From: Rutpela maculata
Taxonomy: Eukaryota; Arthropoda; Insecta; Coleoptera; Cerambycidae
Reading direction: 5' to 3'
Length of the DNA stretch: 64,000 bases
Assembly: GCA_936432065.2 (NCBI GenBank)
Contig: OW386285.2
Location: 169,334,425 to 169,398,424, forward strand
Numbering within the stretch: the stretch's first letter is position 1; every line of letters starts with the position of its first letter. Positions 54,496 to 64,000 of the stretch are shown piece after piece. Under the pieces are notes generated by a model. That model was not told the DNA's origin and did not search any database. It saw only the letters and a program-made list of their open reading frames with translations. The translations under genes and the position numbers were made by a program.

Positions 54496-56150
54496 AATTT
54501 ATTGTATTAGTAAGTTTAGTTTAGTAAGTATCTGTAAGTGATACTTAATCTTCTTGTAAAAACTCATAGAAAACAGAAGAAAATAAAACTACTATCCTAC
54601 AAAACACAAAATTTAACAAGAAATACAGGTCTCAAGAAAACCTATAGGATTCAATAAAATATTAAGACTCTATACTCTCCAAAACTCATATATCCCTCAC
54701 AAACCTCTAGACTGATGAACCACTGATAGGATACGATAGAAGTTAGAACTGCAGTTTCTTCTAAAACCTTATAAATTCTTAAGTATTTTTTGCTGGATAA
54801 AAACTCATAGATAATTATCAGAATTTGATCTGAATTGTCTTAATAAAACTCATTTATCCCCTATAATTCATTGTCTAATGAACGCTAATAGAAAATGATA
54901 AAAATTCAAACTGTATTATCTTGTTATAACTCATAAAAATCTTAAAACATTTCTCGTATTGTAAAAGCTCATAGAAGACAAAAATTAGACCTGTATTATC
55001 CTACAAAAACACGAAATTTAACACGACTTGCATGTCTCATAAAAACTTTTACAATTCAATAAATATTAAGACTTTATACTCATAAATCCTTAACAAACAA
55101 CTAACCTTAAAACATTTCTTGTCTTTCAAAAACTCATAGAAAACAAAAAAATTTGAACTGTATTATCCTACAAAAACACGAAATTTAACATGAATTGCAT
55201 GTCTCATAAAAACTTACAGGATTCAATAAAATATTAAGACTCCATACCCTCCGAAACTCATAAATCTCTCACAGAAAACAAAAAAATTAGAACTATGCTT
55301 ACAAAAACACAAACGTTAACAAGAATTGCATGTCTGATAAAAACTTATAGGGTTCAATAAAATATTAAGACTCTATACTCTCCAAAACTCATAAATCCCT
55401 AACAAACTTCTAGACTGATGAACAATTGATAGGATACGATAGAAGTTGTAACTGCCATTTCTTCTAAAAAATCATAAATGCTTAAGTATTTTTTGCTGGA
55501 TAAAAACTATCAGAATTTGATCTGCAGTGTCTGAATAAAACTCATGTATCCCCCATAATTCCTTGTCTAATGAACGCTAATAGAAAATGATAAAAATTCA
55601 AACTGTATTATCTTGTTTTAACTCATAAAAACCTTAAAACGTTTCTCGTATTGTAAAACCTCATAGAAGACAAAAATTAGATCTGTATTATCGTACAAAA
55701 ACACGAAATTTAACACGAATTGAATGTCTCATAAATACTTTTACGATTCAATAAATATTAAGACTTTATACTCTCCAAAACTCATAAATCCCTAACAAAC
55801 AAATAGACTGATGAACAACAGATGGGATACGATAGAAGTTAGAATTGCAGTTTCTCTGAAATATTCATAAATTCTTAAGTATTTTTTGGCTGGATAAAAA
55901 CTCATAGATAACTATCAGAATTTGATCTGCATTGTCTGAATAAAACTCATTTATCCCCCCATAATTTCTTGTCTAATGAACGCTAACAGAAAACGATAAA
56001 AATTCAAACTGTATTATCTTATTATAACTCGTAAAAACCTTAAAACATTTATTGTCTTGTAAAAACTCATAGAAAACAAAAAACGTTAAAACAGTATCGT
56101 CTCATTAAAACTCGTATATTTTCAATTAGCCTTAGAAACGCGTAAAAAAT
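54496..56150 (-). repeat. ~395-bp satellite, reverse arm of large inverted repeat
   Basis: Reverse-complement copies of the forward arm, starting ATGAAATTTATTGTATTAGT and running through about four partial to full units (word AAAACATTTCTCG or variants near 54946, 55637 and 56041). Units are longer or shorter by deletions. The arms are separated by ~740 bp of spacer. Confidence 0.8.
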
Positions 56151-56559
56151 CATTAAATATCTATAACATTTCGCATTTCAATTACAGTGAAAACGTATAA
56201 CTACTGATGATAGACTCCATATAGGGAATTCACATTAAAAACCCATTGTACGCAGCAAATCTTATAAAAACTTCATATTTCGTATTAATATGTACAAGTG
56301 CTGATAGACCTCAGGCAAGGAATTTACATTAAAAACACATTTCAAATACTATAAAAACTTACATAATTATACTAATAGATTTCATACGAAGAATGTACAT
56401 TTAAAACACACACACATCGATTAAAACTTATAGAAGTTTCGTGCTACATACTCCAGTCTAAAGTAGAGGGAGCTGTTATACTTGTCGCTAATTCAGATCT
56501 AATCTAATGTGACTTAAGAGACTAGGTTTGTTAAGTTATAAGTAAAGCAGACTCTCTTA

Positions 56560-56870
56560 CTGCATTGTGGTTTCACATATATTATCACAGTGTCTTTTAT
56601 ATATACTCAAAGGGAAGTATAGAGACAGATCATTCAGGTTTCAGTTTCCAGATAGATCCCCCATACATACCATTCTGGAACCACATGAAGCCTCATATAT
56701 TCCATTGTGGTTTCACATACATTCTTACAGTATCGTATATATGCTCATAAAGGGAACTCCTACAATTGGATAGATACAGATCATTTAGACTTCAATTCTC
56801 ATATAGATCCCTGTACATACCACTTTGAGACCACATTCAGTCTCATAAATACCAACGAATTCCATTGCCT
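56560..56870. repeat. Degenerate ~140-bp direct repeat
   Basis: Two copies share TTGTGGTTTCACATA, CAGATCATTCAG or CAGATCATTTAG, and ATAGATCCC-CATACATACCA. They have open frames in step, but no known motif. Confidence 0.6.
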
Positions 56871-57104
56871 TTTCCGCATCCCATACAGCACACCAAATAA
56901 CGATTACGAAGTGTTCGCATTGTGACGATGTATCTAGATGCAGACACAAGGTTACACAATTCTACGATGTAAATGTGCTACGTTTACACATTGTAGGCAA
57001 ACACGTATGCACAAAGGTTAAACGTCCGCCTCACAATGTAGCCACAGTATACCATTTACATATACACAAATAATTTGATCCACAGTGTGTTATCGGATGC
57101 ACAG

Positions 57105-57446
57105 TGATTGACTTCCTAATGTGTCAGACGAATAACGTCTTATGCTAGACGTTAATTTTTTCAGGTTATATTTGGTAATCCCCCCACAGGTTTTTAGCAA
57201 TGGGAACATATAAAACTACATACTAGTTAGTAAGTCTACTTGATAAAAATAAAGTAATTAATGCATATTACGTTTTGTCCTATGAATTTATTTGTTAGCC
57301 ATCCGTATATTTTATTTACTTTAACTATCTAATATTGTTTACCATCACTCCAATTTCTTCTCACAAGGGTTGCCTGTAAATTATAATGTTTATTAAGTTA
57401 TTAAATTCATTTTTACTTACCTTTGCCAATTGCGGTGGGTAGGGAT
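57105..57446. mobile_element. Relic of element D type, left part
   Basis: From GACTTCCTAATGTGTCAGAC onward it matches the left interior of element D (28470 onward), including GGTAATCCCCCACAGG and the stretch before the tRNA-like core. Its left end is lost. It is split at the tRNA-like core by the P-like element and resumes at 59031-59090, where the LINE begins. Confidence 0.65.
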
Positions 57447-57764
57447 CAGGGTGTATTAAATAGGTGGTGCAACAAGGACCCGTTGAGTGGCTTCATAAGT
57501 GCTTACTTTGTACATAATGTAATAGATGGCAGGAGCAATAGCGTCCGTCATTATTTACGCATAGAAAGATAATTTTGCAGGTTCTGTACATACGTGCATA
57601 CAGTGTTGCATACATTCCCGGCCTTTCGTTTTTAGTGAAAAATATTGTAGTCAAACAAAATATCAGTGACATTTGACATCAAATACCTCGAAGAAATACA
57701 TTCAATACGCTAGCGCTAAATATAAAAAAGTCAGCTATATTTTCATAAGACACGGTTAGAAAAT

Positions 57765-58157
57765 ATGGAGTGCCTATTTGTGTACTTATGCTTATGACTG
57801 TAAAGACCAAAAATTATCACTTTTCTTAGTGCCAAAAAATACTGAAGAGATAGAAATGTGATAGTTTACAAAGTACCTACTTGAAATAAAAAGCCACATA
57901 TTTGTGAAAAACATTTTTGCTCCAGCAGTATAAAAAGTAGTTTTACTTCACAGTCTGAAAATGGAGTTGTTATATACGCTGTAAGTTTTAAATTTACATA
58001 ACCTATAGATATAAAAACGTCTTTTTAAATATATTTTATGCTTTTAGCGGCAGTTTTAAAGAAAAAGGTTGAAGAAAGGTGCACTTCCAAGCAAATTAGA
58101 TGCTTGTTCTTCAGAAAATGTTGTCCCTAAGAAAATTAAGAAGTTATTAAATGAGTG
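57765..58157 (+). pseudogene. THAP finger exons of the P-like relic
   Basis: From about 57770 the open parts read LCTYAYDCKDQKLSLFLVPK, then two stops, then KSHIFV and, in another frame, CEKHF, the C-x2-H half of a THAP finger. A donor GTAAGT lies at 57981. A second exon (58048-58157) encodes KEKRLKKGALPSKLDACSSE to a TGA. The finger would bind the element's ends. The stop codons and frameshift show it is dead. Confidence 0.55.
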
Positions 58158-58219
58158 ATGTTCACGATAGTATAATTTATCCTTATTTCTGAGAGTTTGT
58201 ATTTACACTTAATAGAAAA

Positions 58220-58575
58220 AATTTTGTCTGAAGAATGCGACGTCAAATTACCAAATAAGAATTGGGGTATTCATAAATGTATTGAAAGTGGAAGCTGAGT
58301 GTTTACATAAGGCAGAACAGCACGATAAATTAATTACATGTTTTAAGACGGTAAGTGCTTTTTAGATAGTATTTGTTTCCAAATGATAATTTAGTTTTTC
58401 AAGTAATTATTTGTATAATTTCTATTTTCAGGTTGGGTTTGGTCTCATGTTTGGTCCTACAATAGAGGTTATTTTTTGCATAAGGATATTAAGTTAACAT
58501 CAATCAGTAAACCGATCACTGTAGAAGAATTGCAGCATATTTTTCTGAAAATTGAATCTACAGCGCTTGCTTAGG
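58220..58575 (+). pseudogene. Possible last exons of the P-like relic
   Basis: A block ending ATGTTTTAAGACG|gtaagt (~58350) and a final block after TTTTCAG (58432-58575) are consistent with exons. The latter ends VEELQHIFLKIESTALA then TAG (EELQHIFLKIESTALA visible). They match nothing I can name. The missing middle would have carried the catalytic domain. Confidence 0.35.
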
Positions 58576-59030
58576 TGGACCAAGTACAAATATTATTATT
58601 AAAGTGTTCATTCTGATGTGCAACTAAAGTCAACTTATGTTGGGGGCATAGAGAATGCTCAGTAATTTTGGAGAAAAAACTATTTGTAAACATATTATGT
58701 AAATCTTGTTCTTATAATATTGCAGCCCATTACGCCCCATTACTGTTGTAAATAAATTTGTATATTTTACATAAGTTTTATTTTCTTACCATACCTATAT
58801 AAATTTGAAACTGGTGAATATTTGTTTCTTTACATAACTGAAATTGCTGTTCAATTGTGAATATATGCAACACTATAACGCAGCAAAGCAAATTCATGTA
58901 CCTATATACAGGTTTTTGTAGGACGCTAAAGCTCGCGCCATCTACTAAATTAAATAGGAAGCATGCACTTATGAAGCCATATTATCATAGGAAAGTGCCG
59001 TAAGTCGGACCACCTATTTAATACACCCTG

Positions 59031-59090
59031 GTAGGGATCGAACCTACACGTTTCTGTTGTCCGTATTACAGTACTGACGCAAATCAAATC
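59031..59090 (-). other. Split tRNA-like core
   Basis: Read on the minus strand it carries GTCAGTACTGTAATACGGAC and GTAGGTTCGATCCCTAC, with B-box GGTTCGATCCC. The A-box half was lost to the LINE insertion at 59091, and the acceptor side (TGCGGTG at 57431) lies beyond the P-like insertion. It is related to the core at 28775-28860. Confidence 0.5.
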
Positions 59091-61161
59091 AAAATCAAAC
59101 AATACTTTATTTAAATTAAATTATAAATGTGTCTCCCCGGAAACTGTCCCGGAGCCAGCCAGACATACACGGCGCGCAGCGCCGTGGTGAGTGTAAGACT
59201 GGGCGGCGCAGGTCCGGTTTGACTAAACAATAGTTAGTGAGGGGGTTAGAGCTCCTGTTTAAAAGGTATAAACTTAAAACTAACAATAACTTTTAAAAAA
59301 CATGATATATGAAAATATCTAAAAATAACTAAAGTAGCACAATAAAATTATCGATTTCGCGCACATGAGCGCGAACACTTTGAAATTTTGGTTGCTGGCA
59401 CGGGAAAACAAAACTCAACGAAAAAACCCGTTCGAAGCAATTCCACCCTGGTGATCTTCCTGCCAGGAAAATGTGGTGAAATGAAAGTTAAGGATTAAAA
59501 GGGTTAGGATTTTTATAAATTTATCGGCCTAAATGGAATTTGGAGACAAAAATGGACAAAAGAACAGAAAAGGATGAACGAGAACAAAATAAACAAACAG
59601 AGAGGGAATAGAAACATATTAAAGATGTAAGTAGAGACATATTAAAGATGTAAGTAGGACAAAGTTTAGGATAGTGATAAGTTGTAGTAGTGGAAAGTTT
59701 GGCTAAGGGAGTTGCCGGAAAATAGGCAACGTCTGGTATGGTAGGGGGTGTCTTATATCGAAAAGTATGGCATTATGCTGTCTAATTCGGGTTATGTTGC
59801 GGGTAAGCGGACTATCGCCCAGTTTGAATTGATAGAATTTCTGGGAGATTTCTTGGACGTAGTCCGCTAGTGGGATTATGTCGTGACATCGTGCGTATAA
59901 ATCTCTGAGGGAGGTGTACCTGTCTGAACCAGAGATGAGGCGCATAAATTTGTGTTCTAACACTTTAAGTTTTCTCATTGTCGTGGCCGGTATGCTGCAC
60001 CACACCGGCGCCGCGTATGTGATTGCCGGCCTGATCACCATTGTGTACAACAGTTTTTTATTTTGTCGGTTAAGTCCGCTACCCCTGGCCAGGAGCGGGT
60101 ACAGACTCCTGGACATGAAGTAGACCTTACGTATAGTTTCGTTAATGTGGGTGTTAAACGTCAGTCGTTTGTCCAAGTTAACCCCCAAATACTTCACGCA
60201 CCGTTTGATTGGAATTTGTTGACCCCTGATCGAAATTGGTGTTAGAATTCGGTTCTCTGTGAACCGGCGCGTGAAGAGTATCGACTCGGACTTCTCGGCG
60301 TTGATCCGAATCTTCCACTTGCCGTAATATGCCGTGGCACGAGCCATGTGCGCTTTCAGTAGCATGTTAGCTGCTTGTGCGTTGTGCGAATGCGCGTACA
60401 TGGCTGTGTCATCGGCGTATTTGGCAAGGTTCGTATTCGGGAACTCCGGGAAGTCGGAGACGTACAAATTGTACAGTTTCGGTGACAGGCACGACCCTTG
60501 GGGGACGCCCGCGCGAATGTCCCGCCGAGTTGATAGTTTATTATTCACCCTGACCTGCAGCGATCTATCTGTCAGGAAAGAGTAAATAAGTTTTATTATG
60601 TGCATGGGAAAGTCCAGTGCGTTTAGTTTGTGAAGCAGCCCCGAGATCCACACGGTATCGAAAGCTTTCTCAACATCGAGGAGCACCATGACGGTGCTCT
60701 TCCCGAGGTTGTATTGTACCTTGACGTCATTCACGATCCTGACGATCTGCTGCACAGTGCCCCTGCCCCGCCTGAAGCCGAACTGGCACTCATCGTCGAT
60801 GTGGAGTTCATCCTGAGCAGAGTCTAGTCTGATCAGGATAACCTTCTCAATCAACTTGGAGATCGCCGACAGCAACGAGATTGGTCGGTAACTGCCGGCG
60901 AGCTTCGCGTTCTTGTTCTGCTTCAGGATTGGCACGACCACGGCGCATTTCCACTGGTTGGGCCAGTGTTGCAGTCGCAGGATCGCGTTGATAATGTACG
61001 TCAACTGTACAATACCTTTCCTCGGGAGATATTTAAGTAACTTATATTCGATGCCGTCTGAACCCGGGGCTTTGTTGTTAGGTAGGGTCCGTAGGATCTT
61101 GGCTACCTCCGAGGGCTTGGCCATGACTTTTAGAAATTCTGTTCGTGTCAATTGGACGTCT
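59091..61161 (-). mobile_element. Jockey-type LINE copy 3, 5'-truncated
   Basis: Reverse transcriptase plus a ~600-bp 3' region. On the minus strand the end reads AATAAAGTATTGTTTGATTT followed by TTGATTTGATTTG, a polyadenylation-type signal and a short simple tail. It begins abruptly at 61161 inside the linker before the polymerase domain and adjoins the 602-bp satellite. The coding part is unbroken, unlike copies 1 and 2, so it is the youngest Jockey copy here. Confidence 0.82.
59703..61151 (-). CDS. Jockey ORF2 reverse transcriptase, N-terminally truncated
   Basis: 482 codons without a stop. Motifs in order: KAPGSDGIEYKLLK (~28-40), SYRPISLLSAISKLIEK (~87-103), FGFRRGRGT (~124), LLDVEKAFDTVW with catalytic Asp 159 (~157-168), AGVPQGSCLSPKLYN (~214-228), YADD at 245-248, and YLGVNLDKRLTF (~315). 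The C-terminal tail has a Cys-free SPLTRNI. The AP-endonuclease is missing because of 5' truncation. The start codon listed is just the first ATG; translation of this copy is not expected. Confidence 0.85.
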   Translation of the reverse strand: MTRTEFLKVMAKPSEVAKILRTLPNNKAPGSDGIEYKLLKYLPRKGIVQLTYIINAILRLQHWPNQWKCAVVVPILKQNKNAKLAGSYRPISLLSAISKLIEKVILIRLDSAQDELHIDDECQFGFRRGRGTVQQIVRIVNDVKVQYNLGKSTVMVLLDVEKAFDTVWISGLLHKLNALDFPMHIIKLIYSFLTDRSLQVRVNNKLSTRRDIRAGVPQGSCLSPKLYNLYVSDFPEFPNTNLAKYADDTAMYAHSHNAQAANMLLKAHMARATAYYGKWKIRINAEKSESILFTRRFTENRILTPISIRGQQIPIKRCVKYLGVNLDKRLTFNTHINETIRKVYFMSRSLYPLLARGSGLNRQNKKLLYTMVIRPAITYAAPVWCSIPATTMRKLKVLEHKFMRLISGSDRYTSLRDLYARCHDIIPLADYVQEISQKFYQFKLGDSPLTRNITRIRQHNAILFDIRHPLPYQTLPIFRQLP

Positions 61162-61494
61162 AATGTAACGTGTGCGGTTTTCCGTGGCTAAATTTTAAAA
61201 TTATTTGCAATAAATAAGCTTTAACGGATTCGAACAGTTTTCATTTGCATTTCCAGATGAATAGTTTTAATTGTTATGGATCTATGAGGTCAGTGTAACG
61301 TTTTTTTTTTTCAATAAAATGTGTTTTTATTGGAAAAAAAACATTACACAAAGACACTGATCTCATAGATCCCTATTTAACAATTAAAATTATTCATCTG
61401 GAATTGCAAATTAAAACTGTTCAAATCCGTTAAAGCTATTTATTAAAAATACTTTTAAAATTTAGCCACGGAAAGCCGCACGCGTTACATTAGA
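61162..61494. repeat. Head-to-head partial satellite units (inverted repeat)
   Basis: The left arm CTAATGTAACGTGTGCGGTT...GGTCAGTGTAACG is the reverse complement, with scattered differences, of the right arm CATTACACAAAGACACTGAT...CGCGTTACATTAG. Arms are about 155-165 bp with an AT-rich centre near 61318-61330. It marks an orientation switch of the satellite that follows. Confidence 0.8.
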
Positions 61495-64000
61495 TACTGT
61501 TCTGATTGGTTCTCATTAAAATATATCTTTAAATGTTTGGATTTACAAGTGTATACTGTTTAAAATATTTGGTTGTGTCATTCTGATATAATTTTTGTAT
61601 TTAAAGTAGATCCGAATGCATACCGATAAAGACAAATTTTCTATTGGAACAACAAATACATACTCATAGAAACTGCTATCATCAATCCTTTCGAAGAAAT
61701 ACTAAATATGTACCTGGAATTTCCAACCATATCGTAACATGTGGTGAACAATTTGTTACTGATCAAACCTCATCACAATTATATTCGGAAAACAGCATAA
61801 ATACTGTTAGAAACTGATCGCATATAACCCCATTCGAAGTGATTAAACTTGTATTTGTAACTGCAGTTGAAAACTGACCTTTCTTTTTACCCATTCAAAC
61901 AAATGAAAACACATTTAATATATTTATTACTGAAAAAAAAAACATTAATACTCATAGAAACTGATCTCATAAATCCCTATTCAAACATTATAATTTGTAA
62001 TCTTCAATTGCAAATCAAAACTGTTCTAACCTAATGCAGCTCATTTCTTATAGAAACTCTTGCCATTTAACCACGGAAAGCGGCACGTTTTACATTAGAT
62101 ACTGTCCTCATAAATTCTCATTGATGTGGTATAAGTAAATGTCTGGATTTACAAATAGATACTGTTTAAAATATTTAGTTGCTTTATTCTGATATAATGT
62201 TCATATTTAAATTAGATCCGAATGCATACTGATAAAAACTTGTATAATTTACTATTGGCACAACAAATACATACTCGTAGAAACTGCTATTATCAATCCT
62301 TTCGAAGTAATACTAAATATGTACCTGGAATTTCCACACGTAACATGTAGTGAACAATTTGTTACTGATCAAACCTCATCACAATTATATTCGGAAAACA
62401 GCATAAATACTGTTAGAAATTGATCGCATATAATCCCATTCGAACTGATTAAACTTGTATTTGTAATTGCAGTTGAAAACTGACCTTTCTTTTTACCCAT
62501 TCAAACAAATGAAAACACATTTAATATATTACTGAAAAAAAAAACATTAATACTCATAGAAACTGATCTCATAAATCCCTATTCAAACATTATAATTTGT
62601 AATCTTCAATTGCAAATCAAAACTGTTCTAACCTAATGCAGCTCATTTCTTATAGAAACTCTTGCCATTTAACCACGGAAAGCGGCACGTTTTACATTAG
62701 ATACTGTCCTCATAAATTCTCATTGATGTGGTATAAGTAAATGTCTGGATTTACAAATAGATACTGTTTAAAATATTTAGTTGCTTTATTCTGATATAAT
62801 TTTCATATTTAAATTAGATCCGAATGCATACTGATAAAAACTTGTATAATTTACTATTGGCACAACAAATACATACTCGTAGAAACTGCTATTATCAATC
62901 CTTTCGAAGTAATACTAAATATGTACCTGGAATTTCCACACGTAACATGTAGTGAACAATTTGTTACTGATCAAACCTCATCACAATTATATTCGGAAAA
63001 CAGCATAAATACTGTTAGAAATTGATCGCATATAATCCCATTCGAACTGATTAAACTTGTATTTGTAATTGCAGTTGAAAACTGACCTTTCTTTTTACCC
63101 ATTCAAACAAATGAAAACACATTTAATATATTACTGAAAAAAAAAACATTAATACTCATAGAAACTGATCTCATAAATCCCTATTCAAACATTATAATTT
63201 GTAATTTTCAATTGCAAATCAAAACTGTTCTAACCTAATGCAGCTCGTTTCTTATAGAAACTCTTGCCATTTAACCACAGAAAGCCGCACGTTTTACATT
63301 AGATACTGTCCTCATAAATTCTCATTGAGATAGTATAAGTAAATGTCTGGATTTACAAATAGATACTGTTTAAAATATTTAGTTGCTTTATTCTGATATA
63401 ATTTTCATATTTAAATTAGATCCGAATGCATACTGATAAAGACTTATATAATTTACTATTGGCACAACAAATACATACTCGTAGAAACTGCTATCATCAA
63501 TCCTTTCGAAGTAATACTACATATGTACCTGGAATTTCCGACCATATCGTAACATGTAGTGAACAATTTGTTACTGATCAAACCTCATCACAATTATATT
63601 CGGAAAACAGCATAAATACTGTTAGAAATTTATCGCATATAACCCCATTCGAACTGATTAAATTTGTATTTGTAATTTCAGTTGAAAACTGACCTTTCTT
63701 TTTACCCATTCAAACATATGAAAACACATTTAACATATTACTGAAAAAAAAAACATTAATACTCATAGAAACTGATCTCATAAATCCCTATTCAAACATT
63801 ATAATTTGTAATCTTCAATTGCAAATCAAAACTGTTCTAACCTAATGCAGCTCATTTCTTATAGAAACACTTGCCATTTAACCACGGAAAGCCGTACGTT
63901 TTACATTAGATACTGTTCTCATACATTCTCATTGAGATAGTATAAGTAAATGTAAAGACTTATATAATTTACTAGAGGAACAACAAATAGATACTTGTAG
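61322..64000 (+). repeat. ~602-bp tandem satellite, array continues past the window
   Basis: The word CTCATAGAAACTGATCTCAT recurs at 61952, 62553, 63155 and 63762, giving periods of 601-607 bp. Units include CCACGGAAAGCGGCACG, ACATTAGATACTGT and TTGTTACTGATCAAACC. Neighbouring units are about 95-98% alike by eye; the first (from 61322) is the most diverged. No conserved reading frame is present. It runs to the window end. Confidence 0.92.

Larger units (their letters stand above)
51799..56450. mobile_element. Element G: CCCAAGTAGCACA-ended element, right end not found
   Basis: CCCAAGTAGCACAATTAATT begins exactly where the paralogous sequence at ~5484 is uninterrupted (atatacatt|attattt), so this is an insertion boundary of the same CCC type. 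The next 300 bp contain repeats of AATTCC, CTAGAG and GGAATT type. A possible exon at ~52155-52440 reads FAEADANDKDEDKTSGEFGD and is acidic. Then comes the satellite-like inverted repeat. The right end with TGCTACTTGGG is not present, so the limit given is arbitrary. Confidence 0.5.
57447..59030 (+). mobile_element. P-like DNA transposon relic, 8-bp duplication GTAGGGAT
   Basis: CAGGGTGTATTAAATAGGTG at the left and CACCTATTTAATACACCCTG at the right are inverted ends. GTAGGGAT is repeated exactly outside both (57439-57446, 59031-59038). An internal THAP exon (57765-57980) and later short exons are present but no catalytic core, so it is an internally deleted copy. The combination of THAP and 8-bp duplication fits the P superfamily; hAT is the main alternative on ends alone. 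Confidence 0.75.

Noticed and set aside
59914..61191. Plus-strand frames of 60-92 codons
   Set aside because: Antisense to the Jockey copy 3 reverse transcriptase.
61322..64000. CRISPR-like array because of regular repeats
   Set aside because: The unit is ~602 bp with no short repeat plus unique spacers; it is a eukaryotic satellite.

Overview
This window looks like repeat-dense, AT-rich DNA from an arthropod, most likely an insect. Coding sequence has introns (GT-AG). The residents are Jockey-type LINEs, a CsRn1-type Ty3/gypsy element primed by tRNA-Trp, THAP-encoding DNA transposons, Tc1/mariner relics, hAT- and Harbinger-like MITEs, and satellite DNA. I found no convincing single-copy host gene; nearly every coding stretch belongs to a mobile element.

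Layout. 1-2.95 kb: AT-rich repeats carrying a 937-bp element (A) with 2-bp target duplications. 2.95-7.9 kb: a possible hAT-like relic holding a 4.0-kb element (B). 9.0-12.1 kb: a P-like relic with a 7-bp duplication, then a Tc1/mariner relic and small palindromic MITEs. 13.8-21.8 kb: an almost complete ISL2EU-type transposon with a spliced THAP+DDE transposase (+) and a spliced SWIM+YqaJ nuclease gene (-), and MITEs in its non-coding parts. 22-24 kb: mostly unassigned, with one THAP exon and a MITE with 9-bp duplications. 25-28.3 kb: broken Jockey copy 1 with two insertions. 28.4-48.0 kb: possibly one large nest whose outer ends match (D). It contains a 4,982-bp gypsy element, Jockey copy 2, and a 7.2-kb transposon (E) inside Jockey ORF1. 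E itself contains a 2.8-kb non-autonomous LTR element, palindromes and a LINE 3' end. 48.9-51.8 kb: a second copy of the B element (F), carrying a MITE and cut by another element (G). 51.8-57 kb: a ~395-bp satellite arranged as a large inverted repeat. 57.1-59.1 kb: a tRNA-like element relic split by a P-like transposon. 59.1-61.2 kb: 5'-truncated Jockey copy 3. 61.2-64 kb: a ~602-bp satellite with a head-to-head start.

The most interesting system is a group of elements (A, B/F, C/C', D, E, G). They share ends beginning CCC (usually CCCARRTAGCA or CCCAGYAAACAT) and 2-bp target duplications of differing sequence (TA, TT, CA, GT, GC, TG). Each has its own subterminal motif repeats (GGACGTCC, TGACGTCA, TTTACATA or GAATGTACATT). 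Several also carry a tRNA-like core with A and B boxes, always on the minus strand. I could not assign them to a named superfamily. The duplications were read by comparing filled and empty sites inside reading frames or paralogous copies, so they are well supported. The second highlight is the ISL2EU element, whose two genes both read through without visible stops.
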